A stretch of 37,213 nt of DNA from Clostridiaceae bacterium BRH_c20a (GCA_000961765.1 LADT01000063.1:1-37213); one strand, 5' to 3'; shown: positions 7,875 through 16,703, counted from the stretch's first letter. Numbers and translations are program-made. Notes: generated by a model not told the origin, from the letters alone.

Positions 7875-8622
7875 ATGCTATTAAAAGATAATGTTGCTTT
7901 GATTAGTGCATCAGCTTCCGGAATTGGCAAAGCTAGCAAAAAAAAATTGCATCAGAGGGAGCGAAAGTAATAATTACATCAAGAAATGAAGAGAGGGGCT
8001 TGGCATTGAACAGGAGATAAAAGATATTGGTGGTGAAAGTATATTATCCGGGCTAATCCCACAATAGAAAAAGACGTTCAAGAACTTGTTAGAAAATCGC
8101 AAGAAAGGTATGGAAAAATTGATATACTTGTTAATAATGTTGGCGGAGTATTAAAAGGAACTGTACTTATCCATACATTAGATGAATGGAACTACATTTT
8201 AATCTTAATGTTACTACCTGCTTTTTATTCTCTCACTATGTCTTACCGGTAATGGTAAAGAGTGGTGGGGTTATTCTTAACATTTCTTCGGAAGTTGCTC
8301 AAAAAGGATTTGCTAATCGTGCAGCCTATAGTGCCTCAAAAGCTTCAATTGTAGGGTTAACCAAGGCAATGGCTATTGATCATGCTGAACATGGAATAAG
8401 AGTAAATGTTCTTTGTCCTGGTACGGTAGAAACACCAATGGTCTCTAATCTTATAAAAGAAAAGGTGATAAAAAGAGACAAGAGTTTATCGAAAGAAAGC
8501 TTGCAGATTATATTGGTAAGCCTGAGGATATTGCCAATGCAGCCCTATTTATTCGTTCAGCTCAAGCGAGATACATGACAGGAGTTGTAATTTCTATTGA
8601 TGGAGGTTCTACTTGTAAATAA
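7875..8622 (+). pseudogene. Frameshifted short-chain dehydrogenase/reductase
   Basis: Reading across frames recovers a nearly complete SDR of about 250 residues. The N-terminal SASASGIGKA cofactor loop starts at ATG 7875. ILVNNVGG follows, then the catalytic YSASK with ISSE upstream, RVNVLCPGTVETPM, and a C-terminal GGSTCK ending at TAA 8620-8622. Such enzymes oxidise or reduce alcohols and ketones with NAD(P). Five single-base shifts break the frame: in the A9 run near 7938, near 8010, near 8055, near 8200 and near 8465. All fit loss of one base. A GGAG ribosome site precedes the ATG. It follows the DapA-like gene by about 28 bases, so it was probably the last gene of the GRE operon. As read, only a 130-residue internal piece (8186-8578) can be translated. 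Confidence 0.85.
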
Positions 8623-8733
8623 TAGAACTTATTTTTAGACTTAGTAAATCGGTACTGACCAAACAATTCCCTAAGTACAGTTTTTTTGCATAAAATTATT
8701 GTTAATGAGTAATGAAAGAGTTGACTATAAGAG

Positions 8734-9489
8734 CTATCTTATTGATAGAATATTACTTGCTTCTTCTAAAAAGGGCAAATAGTCAACTGCATTTTCGAAG
8801 GAAATTTGGGTTGTTAATCCTGATATGCTAATCGCAACTTTCACCTCACCATCAACTCCCCATATCGGAACACCGATACCTCTAATATGTGGTAAATTTT
8901 CTTCATTATCGAATGAGAAACCTCGTTTGCGTGTAATTTGAAGGTCCTGTCTAAGTAAATTAACTTCTGTAATTGTTGTCTCTGTGTTCTTGATCAATTG
9001 TATCTCTTGAAGTAAATTTTCTTTTATTTCTTCTTTTTGCCACGCTAATATTGCTTTACCAATAGCAGTACAATGTAGAAAAGACCTTTTCCCAACCCGA
9101 GTTCTAATAAATACTCCATCCGGAGATTCTACTTTTTCTAAATACACTGCTTCTAATCCGTCTAAGATACCTATTTGTGCAGTTAGATGGGTCTTATTAG
9201 TTAATTCTTTTAGTACAGGCAATGCTTCCTTCCGAATATCAATTGTTTCACCCACTGAAAAGCCTAATTCGAAAAACTTAAATCCTAATAGATACTTCCC
9301 TGTACTTTGATCTTGTTTGATATAACGATTAAATTCTAAAGTGCTGAGGATTTGGTAAGCGGTACTTTTAGGTATATCAAGATCAGTAAATATTTCGGTG
9401 AATGTCGCTTCTTTATTCTTATGTAAGAACTCAATAATTTTGATGGTCTTAATAATGGAAGGTACTTCATATAATTTCTTATGTTTCAT
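8734..9489 (-). CDS. IclR-family transcriptional regulator 1
   Basis: This 251-residue protein has an N-terminal winged helix-turn-helix (about residues 9-70, with TFTEIFTDLDIPKSTAYQIL as the HTH) and a C-terminal IclR effector domain. The effector domain carries LHCTAIGKAILAW and RGIGVPIWGVDGEVKVAISI, both typical. It lies convergent to the SDR pseudogene and divergent from block A (MaoC, dctP and onward), with about 437 bases between starts. Local control of block A, the GRE genes or both is likely. IclR proteins bind small carboxylates or aromatic acids and can activate or repress; the ligand is unknown. ATG 9489 is preceded by a GGGGGTA-type site on the minus strand. A second IclR gene occurs at 33584. 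Confidence 0.92.
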   Translation of the reverse strand: MKHKKLYEVPSIIKTIKIIEFLHKNKEATFTEIFTDLDIPKSTAYQILSTLEFNRYIKQDQSTGKYLLGFKFFELGFSVGETIDIRKEALPVLKELTNKTHLTAQIGILDGLEAVYLEKVESPDGVFIRTRVGKRSFLHCTAIGKAILAWQKEEIKENLLQEIQLIKNTETTITEVNLLRQDLQITRKRGFSFDNEENLPHIRGIGVPIWGVDGEVKVAISISGLTTQISFENAVDYLPFLEEASNILSIR

Positions 9490-9926
9490 AATCTACCCCC
9501 TAGATAACTTTGAACTATCAACAGCTATTCAATAGTTAGAATACTTTTATAATTAAGAAGGAATCCTAAAAACTCATAGAGAATATACTCCATTATAAAA
9601 TTGGAAATCATTTGTTATTTAGTAACAAAACGACAAGTTTTAGGTAAAGAGATTTTTGGCAGACATACATAAATGTATTGTTCAAATTTTGTTTTGCATG
9701 AGAAACCTATTTTATTATAGCGAACAGAGCTGTCCTTTACAATAGTTACTTTTCTATATAAAAATAATAATAACGACATTAACCGCATATATAAGGCAAA
9801 GCTATATTAATGTTTTTGTTCGGTAGGACTTCTAAGGTAACTATTGACACAAGTTATTTGAGCCGGGGGGTGATCAAACGCTTTGATATGGGTCCTTTAA
9901 ATAAAAAAATAGAAAGGGAGGAGTCT
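9490..9926. promoter_or_regulatory. Divergent regulatory region between IclR and block A
   Basis: This region holds no gene that I can support; a frame upstream of the MaoC ATG is open from 9810 but has no ribosome site. Two interrupted palindromes could be operators: AACTAT-13-ATAGTT at 9513-9537 close to the IclR start, and GAACAGAGCTGTCC at 9722-9735, where ACAG pairs with CTGT. A plausible sigma-A promoter, TTTGCA at 9693 and TATAGC at 9716 with a 17-base spacer, would place the second palindrome next to the -10 box. These are pattern matches only. Confidence 0.35.
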
Positions 9927-10373
9927 ATGCTTGGAAAGTATCTTGATGACTGGGAAGTTGGTGCCATATATGTATCACCGACTAGGACTATAACTGAAAC
10001 GGATGTTGTTATGTTTGCGGCAATGACTGGAGATTATAATGAGTTACATACAAGTAAGGAGTATATGAAAAATAGTCAATTTGGAAAAAGAATAGCACAC
10101 GGACTTTTGGGTCTAGCTATTTCTCACGGTCTATTATCCAGATTAGGCTTATTAGATGGTTCAGCAATTGCTTTTCTTGGAATAGAATCATGGGATTTTA
10201 AAGCTCCAATCTTATTTGATGATACTATTTTTGTAAGAGTCAAGGTGCAAAATAAGAAAAATAGCGGTAGTAAGCCTGATCGTGGTGTAGTGACGCTGTT
10301 TTTACAAATTATTAATCAAGAAGGTGTAGTAGTTCAAGAAGGTATAAAAAAAATTATGATGAAGCGAAATTAA
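9927..10373 (+). CDS. MaoC-like (R)-specific enoyl-CoA hydratase, copy 2
   Basis: This single hot-dog domain protein of 148 residues has catalytic Asp36 and His41 in TGDYNELHTSKEY and an IAHGLLGLAISHG segment. ATG 9927 is chosen because AAAGGGAGGAG lies just upstream and because the protein then aligns end to end with copy 1 at 1662. It should hydrate a trans-enoyl-CoA, or dehydrate a 3-hydroxyacyl-CoA, in the cytoplasm. It is the first gene of block A, 13 bases before dctP, so it is probably co-transcribed with the uptake system and CoA-transferase. By eye it is about two thirds identical to copy 1 and much less like the MaoC protein at 21165. Substrate chain length cannot be read from the sequence. 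Confidence 0.87.
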   Translation: MLGKYLDDWEVGAIYVSPTRTITETDVVMFAAMTGDYNELHTSKEYMKNSQFGKRIAHGLLGLAISHGLLSRLGLLDGSAIAFLGIESWDFKAPILFDDTIFVRVKVQNKKNSGSKPDRGVVTLFLQIINQEGVVVQEGIKKIMMKRN

Positions 10374-10386
10374 AGGAGATGAAATT

Positions 10387-11439
10387 ATGTTTAAATTAAA
10401 AAAAATCCTTATAATGGTTTTATGTGTGATGTTTTTCCTTACTGCTTGTGGGACAAGTAAAGTGAAAAAAGAGGACAAAGAAGGGAAAACAGATAATGCA
10501 GCCAAGGTTAAAACAATAACTTTATCAGCTGGAACAGAGGCAGTAAAAGGCTCACTTTACTATGAGGAGTTGGATTATCTTGCAAAAGAAATGGAAAAAC
10601 GGACAGACGGAAAAATAAAGATAAATATTTATCCGGCACAAGAATTAGGTAGTGAAATAAGTATGATGGAAGGATTGCGTAGTGGAAGTATTGATTTAGC
10701 CATAATAGGCGGTGCTAATCTTGCATCTGTAGTTCCGGAACTCCAATTGCTCAGCGTACCTTATATTTTTAAAGATTTTGATACCTTTAAAAAGGGATTG
10801 AGCCCAGATAATAAATTATGGCAGACTTTAGTAAAGACAATTGAAGACAAAAATGTTGGCCTTAAATTAATGGCTCCAGCTACTATTGGTTCACGGTGGT
10901 TCGTAAACACCAAGGGAGAAGTACGAACTCCTGATGATATAAAAAAACTAGGGTTAAAAATTAGGGTTCAAGCCAATCCAACTGAAAGTAAAGTATGGAG
11001 TGCCTTTGGAGGGAATCCTACCAATATGCCAATGCCTGAAGTTTTCACTGCAATGCAGCAAGGTGTTGTAAGTGCAGTCGAAAACGCACCTGACCTTCTA
11101 TACCAGTATAAAATTCATGAAGTAGCCAAGTATTTTTCTGCAACCGACCATAATTGGTATGTTGCCACGTTACTAATGAGTGATAAAACATGGAATAAGA
11201 TTCCAGAGGATCTTAAGACAATTGTTAAAGGGACAATTGAAGATGCTGGTAAGCACATCTTAGATGTTACCTTGGATTTTCAAGCGAAAGCTATTAAAGA
11301 TTTAGAAAATACAGGTGCGGTTATAACTACAGATGTAAATAAAGAAGCTTTCCGTTCTTTAATAGTTGAACTATATGATGAAGTAGCAAAAGCTAATAGT
11401 GCAGAGGATATTTTAAAAGCTATAAATGAAATACAATAG
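10387..11439 (+). CDS. dctP: TRAP transporter substrate-binding lipoprotein (block A)
   Basis: This 350-residue lipoprotein has a signal peptide and a lipobox FLTAC (Cys21), so it would be anchored outside the cytoplasmic membrane. The mature part is a DctP/TAXI-like TRAP binding protein. LKIRVQANPTESKVW contains the conserved arginine that pairs with a substrate carboxylate, followed by PMPEVFTAMQQGVVSAVENA, a family hallmark. Its role is to capture an organic acid and deliver it to the DctQ/DctM permease encoded next. An AAGGAG site lies 4-9 bases before ATG 10387. A strong hairpin (11447-11495) separates it from dctQ and would favour higher expression of this component. The ligand is a carboxylate, identity unknown. 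Confidence 0.93.
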   Translation: MFKLKKILIMVLCVMFFLTACGTSKVKKEDKEGKTDNAAKVKTITLSAGTEAVKGSLYYEELDYLAKEMEKRTDGKIKINIYPAQELGSEISMMEGLRSGSIDLAIIGGANLASVVPELQLLSVPYIFKDFDTFKKGLSPDNKLWQTLVKTIEDKNVGLKLMAPATIGSRWFVNTKGEVRTPDDIKKLGLKIRVQANPTESKVWSAFGGNPTNMPMPEVFTAMQQGVVSAVENAPDLLYQYKIHEVAKYFSATDHNWYVATLLMSDKTWNKIPEDLKTIVKGTIEDAGKHILDVTLDFQAKAIKDLENTGAVITTDVNKEAFRSLIVELYDEVAKANSAEDILKAINEIQ

Positions 11440-11446
11440 GTAATAC

Positions 11447-11495
11447 TTTACTCTCCCGCCTTAAATTTCTATGGAAGTTATAGGCGGGGAGTAAA
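11447..11495 (+). promoter_or_regulatory. Intercistronic hairpin between dctP and dctQ (block A)
   Basis: TTTACTCTCCCGCC (11447-11460) pairs with GGCGGGGAGTAAA (11483-11495) with a single bulged base and a 22-base loop. There is no T-run after it, so it looks more like an mRNA processing or stabilising element, or a partial terminator, than a full stop. It starts 8 bases after the dctP stop codon. Confidence 0.65.
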
Positions 11496-11549
11496 ATTAA
11501 CTTAACTATAAAATTTTGCTTATAACTATGGATCATAAGGAGGATGATC

Positions 11550-12081
11550 ATGCTTGCGTTTAAATTAAAAAACTCCAGGTTCTTTACTATTTTAACTAAA
11601 ATTAATAATCTTTGGGAAAAACTCATATCTTCCTTATCAATTTTTGCTGTAATTTTAATGCTTTTTTGTACAATTATTGAAATAACAGCTCGTAATTTAT
11701 TTAAAACATCTTTTATTTGGACTAATGATCTGGCAGTTTTCTCATTTATTTGGATTGCCTTTTTGGGTGCATCAATTGCAGTGCGAACTGATGAGCACTT
11801 TGTTATTGATGTTTTCCCGGAATCATGGAAGAAAAAACAGGGATTTCATTTAAGTTTAAAGTTTTTATCAATATTTTTAGAAATCTTGATTGGTTGGGTG
11901 TTGTTTTATTATGGTGCTGAGTTCGTTAAGATGGCTATTAGCCGAATGTCTTATGCATTAGGGATAAGGGATAAGGCTAAGTTATGTTGTTATTGTAATT
12001 CCCCTATCTGGTATACTAATAATTTTAGCGGCACTTGAACAATTACTTAATGCATTAATATCTGAAAGGGGTGGTGAATAA
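11550..12081 (+). pseudogene. dctQ: TRAP small permease, frameshifted by 7-bp duplication (block A)
   Basis: This is the small four-helix TRAP membrane subunit. ATG 11550 sits 6 bases after AAGGAGG. Family features are clear: TIIEITARNLFKTSF, then FIWIAFLGASIAVRTDEHFVID. After SYALGIR the frame is lost and the read-through ends at 12038 with an unrelated tail. The cause is visible: GGGATAA is present twice in tandem at 11961-11974. Removing one copy restores LGIRLSYVVIVIPLSGILII and a stop at 12079-12081, 1 base before the dctM ATG. The restored protein would have 174 residues, exactly the length of the block B dctQ product. As it stands the last transmembrane helix is missing, so the block A transporter may be inactive. 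A phase-variable switch, a recent mutation or a sequencing artefact are all possible. Confidence 0.85.
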
Positions 12082-12082
12082 G

Positions 12083-13366
12083 ATGAGTGAAATTGCTCTA
12101 TTATTAACTTTAATTTCATTATTTCTGGTATTAGTCCTTTTAAAAGTTCCAGTTGCTTTTGCTCTAGCTAGTTCGTCGCTTTTAATTATTGTAATTATGG
12201 GTAAACCTCCTATTTTAGTTATTGAAAGAATGTACGCTTCTTTAGAATATTTTCCCTTATTAGCCATTCCCTTTTTTATGCTCGTGGGTGTGTTGATGTC
12301 TACTGGAGTAGCTATGGAGCAAATCATTCAGGTATCAAGAGTATTCGTTGGACACTTCCAGGGCGCCTTAGCTCATATAAATATATTAGTAAGTATGTTA
12401 TTTGCAGGTGTAAGTGGTACATCCACCTCAGATACGGCAGGAATTGGGTCGATACTAATACCGGCAATGCATAGGAGTGGCTTTCCTTTAGGTTTTTCTG
12501 TCGCTATTACGGCAGCTTCTTCTACAATAGGGACCATTATTCCACCTAGTGTGCTTATGGTAATTTATGGTTCCATTAGTGGAGTATCTATATCAAAGCT
12601 TTTTTTGGCAGGTGCTATTCCTGGTGTATTAGTAGGTTTTGTTCAAATGGTATATGCATATATGTTGGCTAAAAAAAACAATTGGCCTGCAAATGAAAGG
12701 GCTAGCCTTAAAGAAATCGGATCAGCTTTAAAGAACGGTACTCTGCCCATGATGATACCTGTGATTATAATCGGAGGTATCATTGGCGGAATATTTACGG
12801 CAACCGAAGCAGGAGCTATAGCAACGCTATATGCTTTAATATTGGGAATTTTCTACAGGGAAATAACACTAACTAATATTGGAGCGATAATAAATAAAGC
12901 AGCTCGGACTGTAGCATTACCTTTATTTGCTATTGCAGCGTCAACACTTTTTGGTTGGTTAATAGCTTTTTTAAAAGCACCTAATATTGCAACCAAATTT
13001 GTCTTAAGTATTACAAACTCTCCGCAAATTGGGCTAATGTTTATAATGTTAGTTTTCTTTATTGTGGGCATGTTTATTGATGGAGTCCCGGCAATAATAA
13101 TTTTTTCACCTGTTGCAAATGCCATCGGGAATGGGCTGGGTATTCCTGAAATGCAAATAGCAATAGTCGTTTGTATGACAGTATCTTTAGGACTTATAAC
13201 ACCGCCTTTTGGTCTTTGCCTTCTTTTAGCTTCTAAAATTGGCAAAATATCAGTAGTCCAAGCCTCTATAGATACAATTCCCTTTGTATTACTTTTTATT
13301 ATTGTTGTACTTATTGTTATATTTTTCCCTGCAGTATCATTATGGTTACCAAGCTTGCTTAATTAG
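12083..13366 (+). CDS. dctM: TRAP transporter large permease (block A)
   Basis: This 427-residue membrane protein has about 11-13 hydrophobic segments and is the DctM subunit that couples sodium flow to substrate entry. Family motifs include PFFMLVGVLMSTG, GVSGTSTSDTAGIGSILIPA, IIPPSVLMVIYG and a late LGLITPPFGLCLLLASKI. ATG 12083 is used; an in-frame GTG at 12071 is upstream, but GGGGTGG at 12068-12074 fits ATG 12083 well. The start is 1 base after the (repaired) dctQ stop, which supports tight coupling. It has exactly the same length as the block B DctM at 18656, pointing to common ancestry. This gene itself is intact even though its partner dctQ is frameshifted. Confidence 0.93.
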   Translation: MSEIALLLTLISLFLVLVLLKVPVAFALASSSLLIIVIMGKPPILVIERMYASLEYFPLLAIPFFMLVGVLMSTGVAMEQIIQVSRVFVGHFQGALAHINILVSMLFAGVSGTSTSDTAGIGSILIPAMHRSGFPLGFSVAITAASSTIGTIIPPSVLMVIYGSISGVSISKLFLAGAIPGVLVGFVQMVYAYMLAKKNNWPANERASLKEIGSALKNGTLPMMIPVIIIGGIIGGIFTATEAGAIATLYALILGIFYREITLTNIGAIINKAARTVALPLFAIAASTLFGWLIAFLKAPNIATKFVLSITNSPQIGLMFIMLVFFIVGMFIDGVPAIIIFSPVANAIGNGLGIPEMQIAIVVCMTVSLGLITPPFGLCLLLASKIGKISVVQASIDTIPFVLLFIIVVLIVIFFPAVSLWLPSLLN

Positions 13367-13404
13367 AGTGGAAATATTCTATATAAAAATCAGGAGGGAT
13401 TTCG

Positions 13405-14934
13405 GTGAGTGGATTAAAAGTTGTTACTGCAAAAGAGGCTGTAAAACTAATAAATAATGGTGATACAATTGCAGTCTGTGGTTGTGAGAACTTGTTGCTA
13501 CCAGAAAAAATTCTAAAGACTTTAGAAGAAAGGTTTTTGAGTACAGGGGAACCTAAAAACTTGACGGAATTCCATACAGTAATTTATGGTATGGGGCAGG
13601 GATTAGGAATGGAAAACTTTGCTCATGAAGGAATGATAAAAAGTAGCATAGGAAGCGGTTTTAGTTATTTGAAAACTTCTCGAATGAGTCAGATGTTAAG
13701 AGAAGATAAAATTCATGCATATGTTTTGCCGATGGGTACAGCATATCAGATGCTGCAAAATATAGCCTCTGGCTTAGAATATACTTTAACACAAGTAGGT
13801 TTAAACACATTTGTTGACCCACGTATAGAGGGTGGATGCATGAATGAGGTCACACCTAATGTTTTTGTGGAAATTGTAGAATTCAAAGGGGAGATTTTCT
13901 TAGGTTATAAAAACCCAAAAATTAACATTTCCATAATCCGAGGTACAACAGCGGACGAAAATGGCAATATTTCTTTAGAAGAAGAACCCGTGAATTTGGG
14001 AGTTTTGTCAATGGCAATGGCTGCAAAGGCATGTGGAGGTAAAGTAATTGCCCAGGTTAAAAGATTGGCGAAATCAGAAACATTACATCCACGTTCGGTA
14101 ATTGTTCCCGGGATCATGGTTGATGCAGTAGTTGTAGATGAAGAACAATCATACTCAGGGGGGAATCTGAATCCAGTGCTTACAGGGGAGATTCGAATGC
14201 CTCTAGCACAATTTGAACCACTGCCTTTGGATGTTAATAAAGTAATTTTGCGGCGGGCTGCGCAGGAGATAGGAGAGATACCTAAAACCATTAATTTAGG
14301 AGTTGGTATACCTGTGGGTATACCAAGGATTATTGTAGAAAATGGTTCTATTGGTGGTTATACTTTTTTCCCAGAACATGGCTCATTGGGTGGAATACCG
14401 GGTGATAGAAGTATCTTTGGAACTAATATTAATCCTGAAGCAATTATTGATCCTACTAATGTGTTTGAATACTACAGAGGTGGAGGCCTTGATATAACAT
14501 TTTTAGGATGTGGTCAATTAGACCGCTATGGAAATGTGAATGTTAGTAAGTTTAATGGTGTTATACCTGGTTGCGGAGGGTTTATTGATATTACTTACTG
14601 TACTCCTAAAATAGTTTTCTGTGGTACCTTTACTTCCGGTGGTTTTAAAGCAGAAGTAAAAAAGGGAACATTAAATATAATTCAAGAGGGAAAGTTCAAA
14701 AAGATAATTCCTGAAGTAGAACAGATTACACTAAGTGGTAAAAATGCTTTAGATAGAGGACAACAAGTTATATATGTAACTGAACGAGCTGTCTTTAAAT
14801 TGGGAACTGAAGGCTTAATATTAATAGAAATAGCACCTGGCGTCGATTTGCAAAAAGATATAATTAATCATATAGAATTCCCTATACATATTTCTCCTAA
14901 TCTAAAATCTATGAATACAGAAATTTTTAAGTAA
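13405..14934 (+). CDS. Family I acyl-CoA:carboxylate CoA-transferase (block A)
   Basis: This 509-residue protein is a fused alpha-beta family I CoA-transferase of the propionate/acetate CoA-transferase type (YdiF/Pct). It moves CoA from an acyl-CoA to an incoming carboxylate through a glutamyl-CoA thioester. The predicted catalytic Glu is residue 324 in FFPEHGSLGGIPG. Other family segments are VCGCENLLLPEKIL near the N-terminus, GGGLDITFLGCGQLDRYGNVN, and the C-terminal ERAVFKLGTEGLILIEIAPGVDLQKDI. The start is GTG 13405 after AGGAGGG. It lies 38 bases after dctM, so the transported acid is probably its substrate. A paralogue is at 22805; there the glutamate context is TIEQGAVGG, closer to the classic motif, so the two may differ in substrate. 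Confidence 0.9.
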   Translation: MSGLKVVTAKEAVKLINNGDTIAVCGCENLLLPEKILKTLEERFLSTGEPKNLTEFHTVIYGMGQGLGMENFAHEGMIKSSIGSGFSYLKTSRMSQMLREDKIHAYVLPMGTAYQMLQNIASGLEYTLTQVGLNTFVDPRIEGGCMNEVTPNVFVEIVEFKGEIFLGYKNPKINISIIRGTTADENGNISLEEEPVNLGVLSMAMAAKACGGKVIAQVKRLAKSETLHPRSVIVPGIMVDAVVVDEEQSYSGGNLNPVLTGEIRMPLAQFEPLPLDVNKVILRRAAQEIGEIPKTINLGVGIPVGIPRIIVENGSIGGYTFFPEHGSLGGIPGDRSIFGTNINPEAIIDPTNVFEYYRGGGLDITFLGCGQLDRYGNVNVSKFNGVIPGCGGFIDITYCTPKIVFCGTFTSGGFKAEVKKGTLNIIQEGKFKKIIPEVEQITLSGKNALDRGQQVIYVTERAVFKLGTEGLILIEIAPGVDLQKDIINHIEFPIHISPNLKSMNTEIFK

Positions 14935-14996
14935 AATATTGTAATCAACTTAACCAGGGGATTTCTGCATGAAATAATTAAAAAAGGAGAATTGCA

Positions 14997-16703
14997 ATGA
15001 CTGAATATTTCGAGCATATTACCGATGTGTTAGTAATAGGTGGTGGTGGAGCAGGGGCTAGGGCTGCATTAGAGGCGGCAAAAAATGGAGCTATGGTAAC
15101 TCTTATAGATAAAGGAGTATTTGGTACTTCGGGCTCTACCGCCTATGGAATCGTAGAGACTGCTGGACTTAGTGCCTCAGATGGCCAGGTTGATGAATTT
15201 GATACCCCGGAGGAACATTATAAAGATATCTTAGAAGCTGCACAAGGAACCTGTAGCCCTACTTTAGCTAGGATTGTAGCGGAAGAGGCTCCTCAAGTGA
15301 TAAAAGACTTAGAGGAGATAGGAGTTAATATTGAGCGTGATAGTAAAGGAAAGTATATAGAGGTAAGAGGATGTTTTGCCTCGAAGCCAAGGATGCATAT
15401 AATAAAAAACCACGCTATTCCAATAATTAGAGCATTAGCAAAGGGCTTGGAAAAAGCACAGGTAAAGATTTTGAATAAAACTACTGCAATTGACTTAATT
15501 GTTTATAAAAGTTGTTGTTATGGAGCTTTATGCATAAATGATGAGGGGGAACTAATTTTAATTAAAGCTAAAGCAGTTATTTTGACTACTGGTGGAGCTG
15601 GTCAACTTTTTAAATATAATCAAAATCCAACTGAAATTACTGGTGATGGTTACGGTCTTGGTTGGAGAGCAGGAGCTAAATTAGTTAATATGGAGTTTAT
15701 GCAGGCTGGAGTAGGCATAATACATCCGACAAAGATTTTTTTAAGTGCCTGGATGTGGGAAGGCAAACCAGTTCTTTATAATGATAAGGGTATTAACTTC
15801 TTAACTAAATATATACCTGAAGGTATAACTGAAGAAAGCTGTATACTTGAAAAAAGCAGGCATTTTCCTTTTAGTAGCCGTGACATGTCACGTTATATAG
15901 AAATATCTATACAAAATGAACTTAAAAAGAATCCGCAAAGTAAAGTATTTTTGGACTTAACTAAATCACAAGAATACATCAATAACCTTCCAAAAAAAAG
16001 CGATTTTCATAAAATGTGGGATGTAACAAAGAAATGGATGTTAGATTGTGGATTAGATATTACAGCAAATGCTGCTCAAGTTGCTTGTTTTGGACATGCG
16101 ATTAATGGCGGGTTACTTATCGACGGAAATGGTGAAACCAGTATAAAAAATCTTTTTGCTGCTGGTGAAACTGCGGGTGGGCCCCATGGAGCAGATCGTT
16201 TAGGTGGAAATATGCTTGTAACTTGTCAAATATTCGGGAAAAGGGCAGGAATTAAGGCTGCAAATAATGCAAGAGAAAAAACACTACTAGATATAAATAA
16301 AATTTTTAAATCCAGAATAAACGAAATAATGAATCAAGTACCGAAAATAAATAAACTAGATAAGGATACAGTAAATAGGATGAAGATAAATCTACAAGAT
16401 TTATTTTGGCAAAATTTCCTTGTTACAAAAGATGCAAATTCCTTAAAAAGCTGCATTGAAGGTTTGAATAAAATAAAGGAAGAGTTCACAAAGTCGGATT
16501 TAGGATTGAATAGGGAAAGTTTAGAATTAAGAAATTTAATAGATACTTCTAATATAATGTCTTCAGTTGCTCTAATGCGTGATGAAAGTCGTGGAAGTCA
16601 TTATAGAGAAGATTCCCCATTAACAAAAGCTCAATGGAGCGAAAGCATAACTATTTGGAATAAATACGGGAAAAGTCAGTTTGCAAGGGAAAAACTAGTT
16701 TGA
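14997..16703 (+). CDS. FrdA/SdhA-like FAD flavoprotein (block A)
   Basis: This 568-residue protein of the fumarate reductase/succinate dehydrogenase flavoprotein family has an N-terminal FAD dinucleotide fold (DVLVIGGGGAGARAALEA, residues 9-26). TGDGYGLGWRAGAKLVNMEF, GGPHGADRLGGNM and a late SRGSHYRED follow; in FrdA and SdhA the matching segments hold FAD and the dicarboxylate. It has no signal peptide, no twin-arginine motif and no FMN or heme domain, so it should be soluble and cytoplasmic. No Fe-S (FrdB) or membrane subunit gene is nearby, so it may exchange electrons with ETF or pyridine nucleotide. ATG 14997 has AAAAGGAG upstream. It directly follows a CoA-transferase, as does its paralogue at 24417. 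The reaction, such as reduction or oxidation of a free or CoA-bound acid, is unknown. Confidence 0.85.
   Translation: MTEYFEHITDVLVIGGGGAGARAALEAAKNGAMVTLIDKGVFGTSGSTAYGIVETAGLSASDGQVDEFDTPEEHYKDILEAAQGTCSPTLARIVAEEAPQVIKDLEEIGVNIERDSKGKYIEVRGCFASKPRMHIIKNHAIPIIRALAKGLEKAQVKILNKTTAIDLIVYKSCCYGALCINDEGELILIKAKAVILTTGGAGQLFKYNQNPTEITGDGYGLGWRAGAKLVNMEFMQAGVGIIHPTKIFLSAWMWEGKPVLYNDKGINFLTKYIPEGITEESCILEKSRHFPFSSRDMSRYIEISIQNELKKNPQSKVFLDLTKSQEYINNLPKKSDFHKMWDVTKKWMLDCGLDITANAAQVACFGHAINGGLLIDGNGETSIKNLFAAGETAGGPHGADRLGGNMLVTCQIFGKRAGIKAANNAREKTLLDINKIFKSRINEIMNQVPKINKLDKDTVNRMKINLQDLFWQNFLVTKDANSLKSCIEGLNKIKEEFTKSDLGLNRESLELRNLIDTSNIMSSVALMRDESRGSHYREDSPLTKAQWSESITIWNKYGKSQFAREKLV

Noticed and set aside
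8641-8692. Possible terminator between SDR relic and IclR
   Set aside because: Only a 5-bp stem (GTACT/AGTAC) with a long loop precedes the T-run; too weak to call.
12853-13245. Minus-strand open frame of 130 codons within dctM
   Set aside because: It is a shadow of the conserved DctM gene and resembles no protein family.
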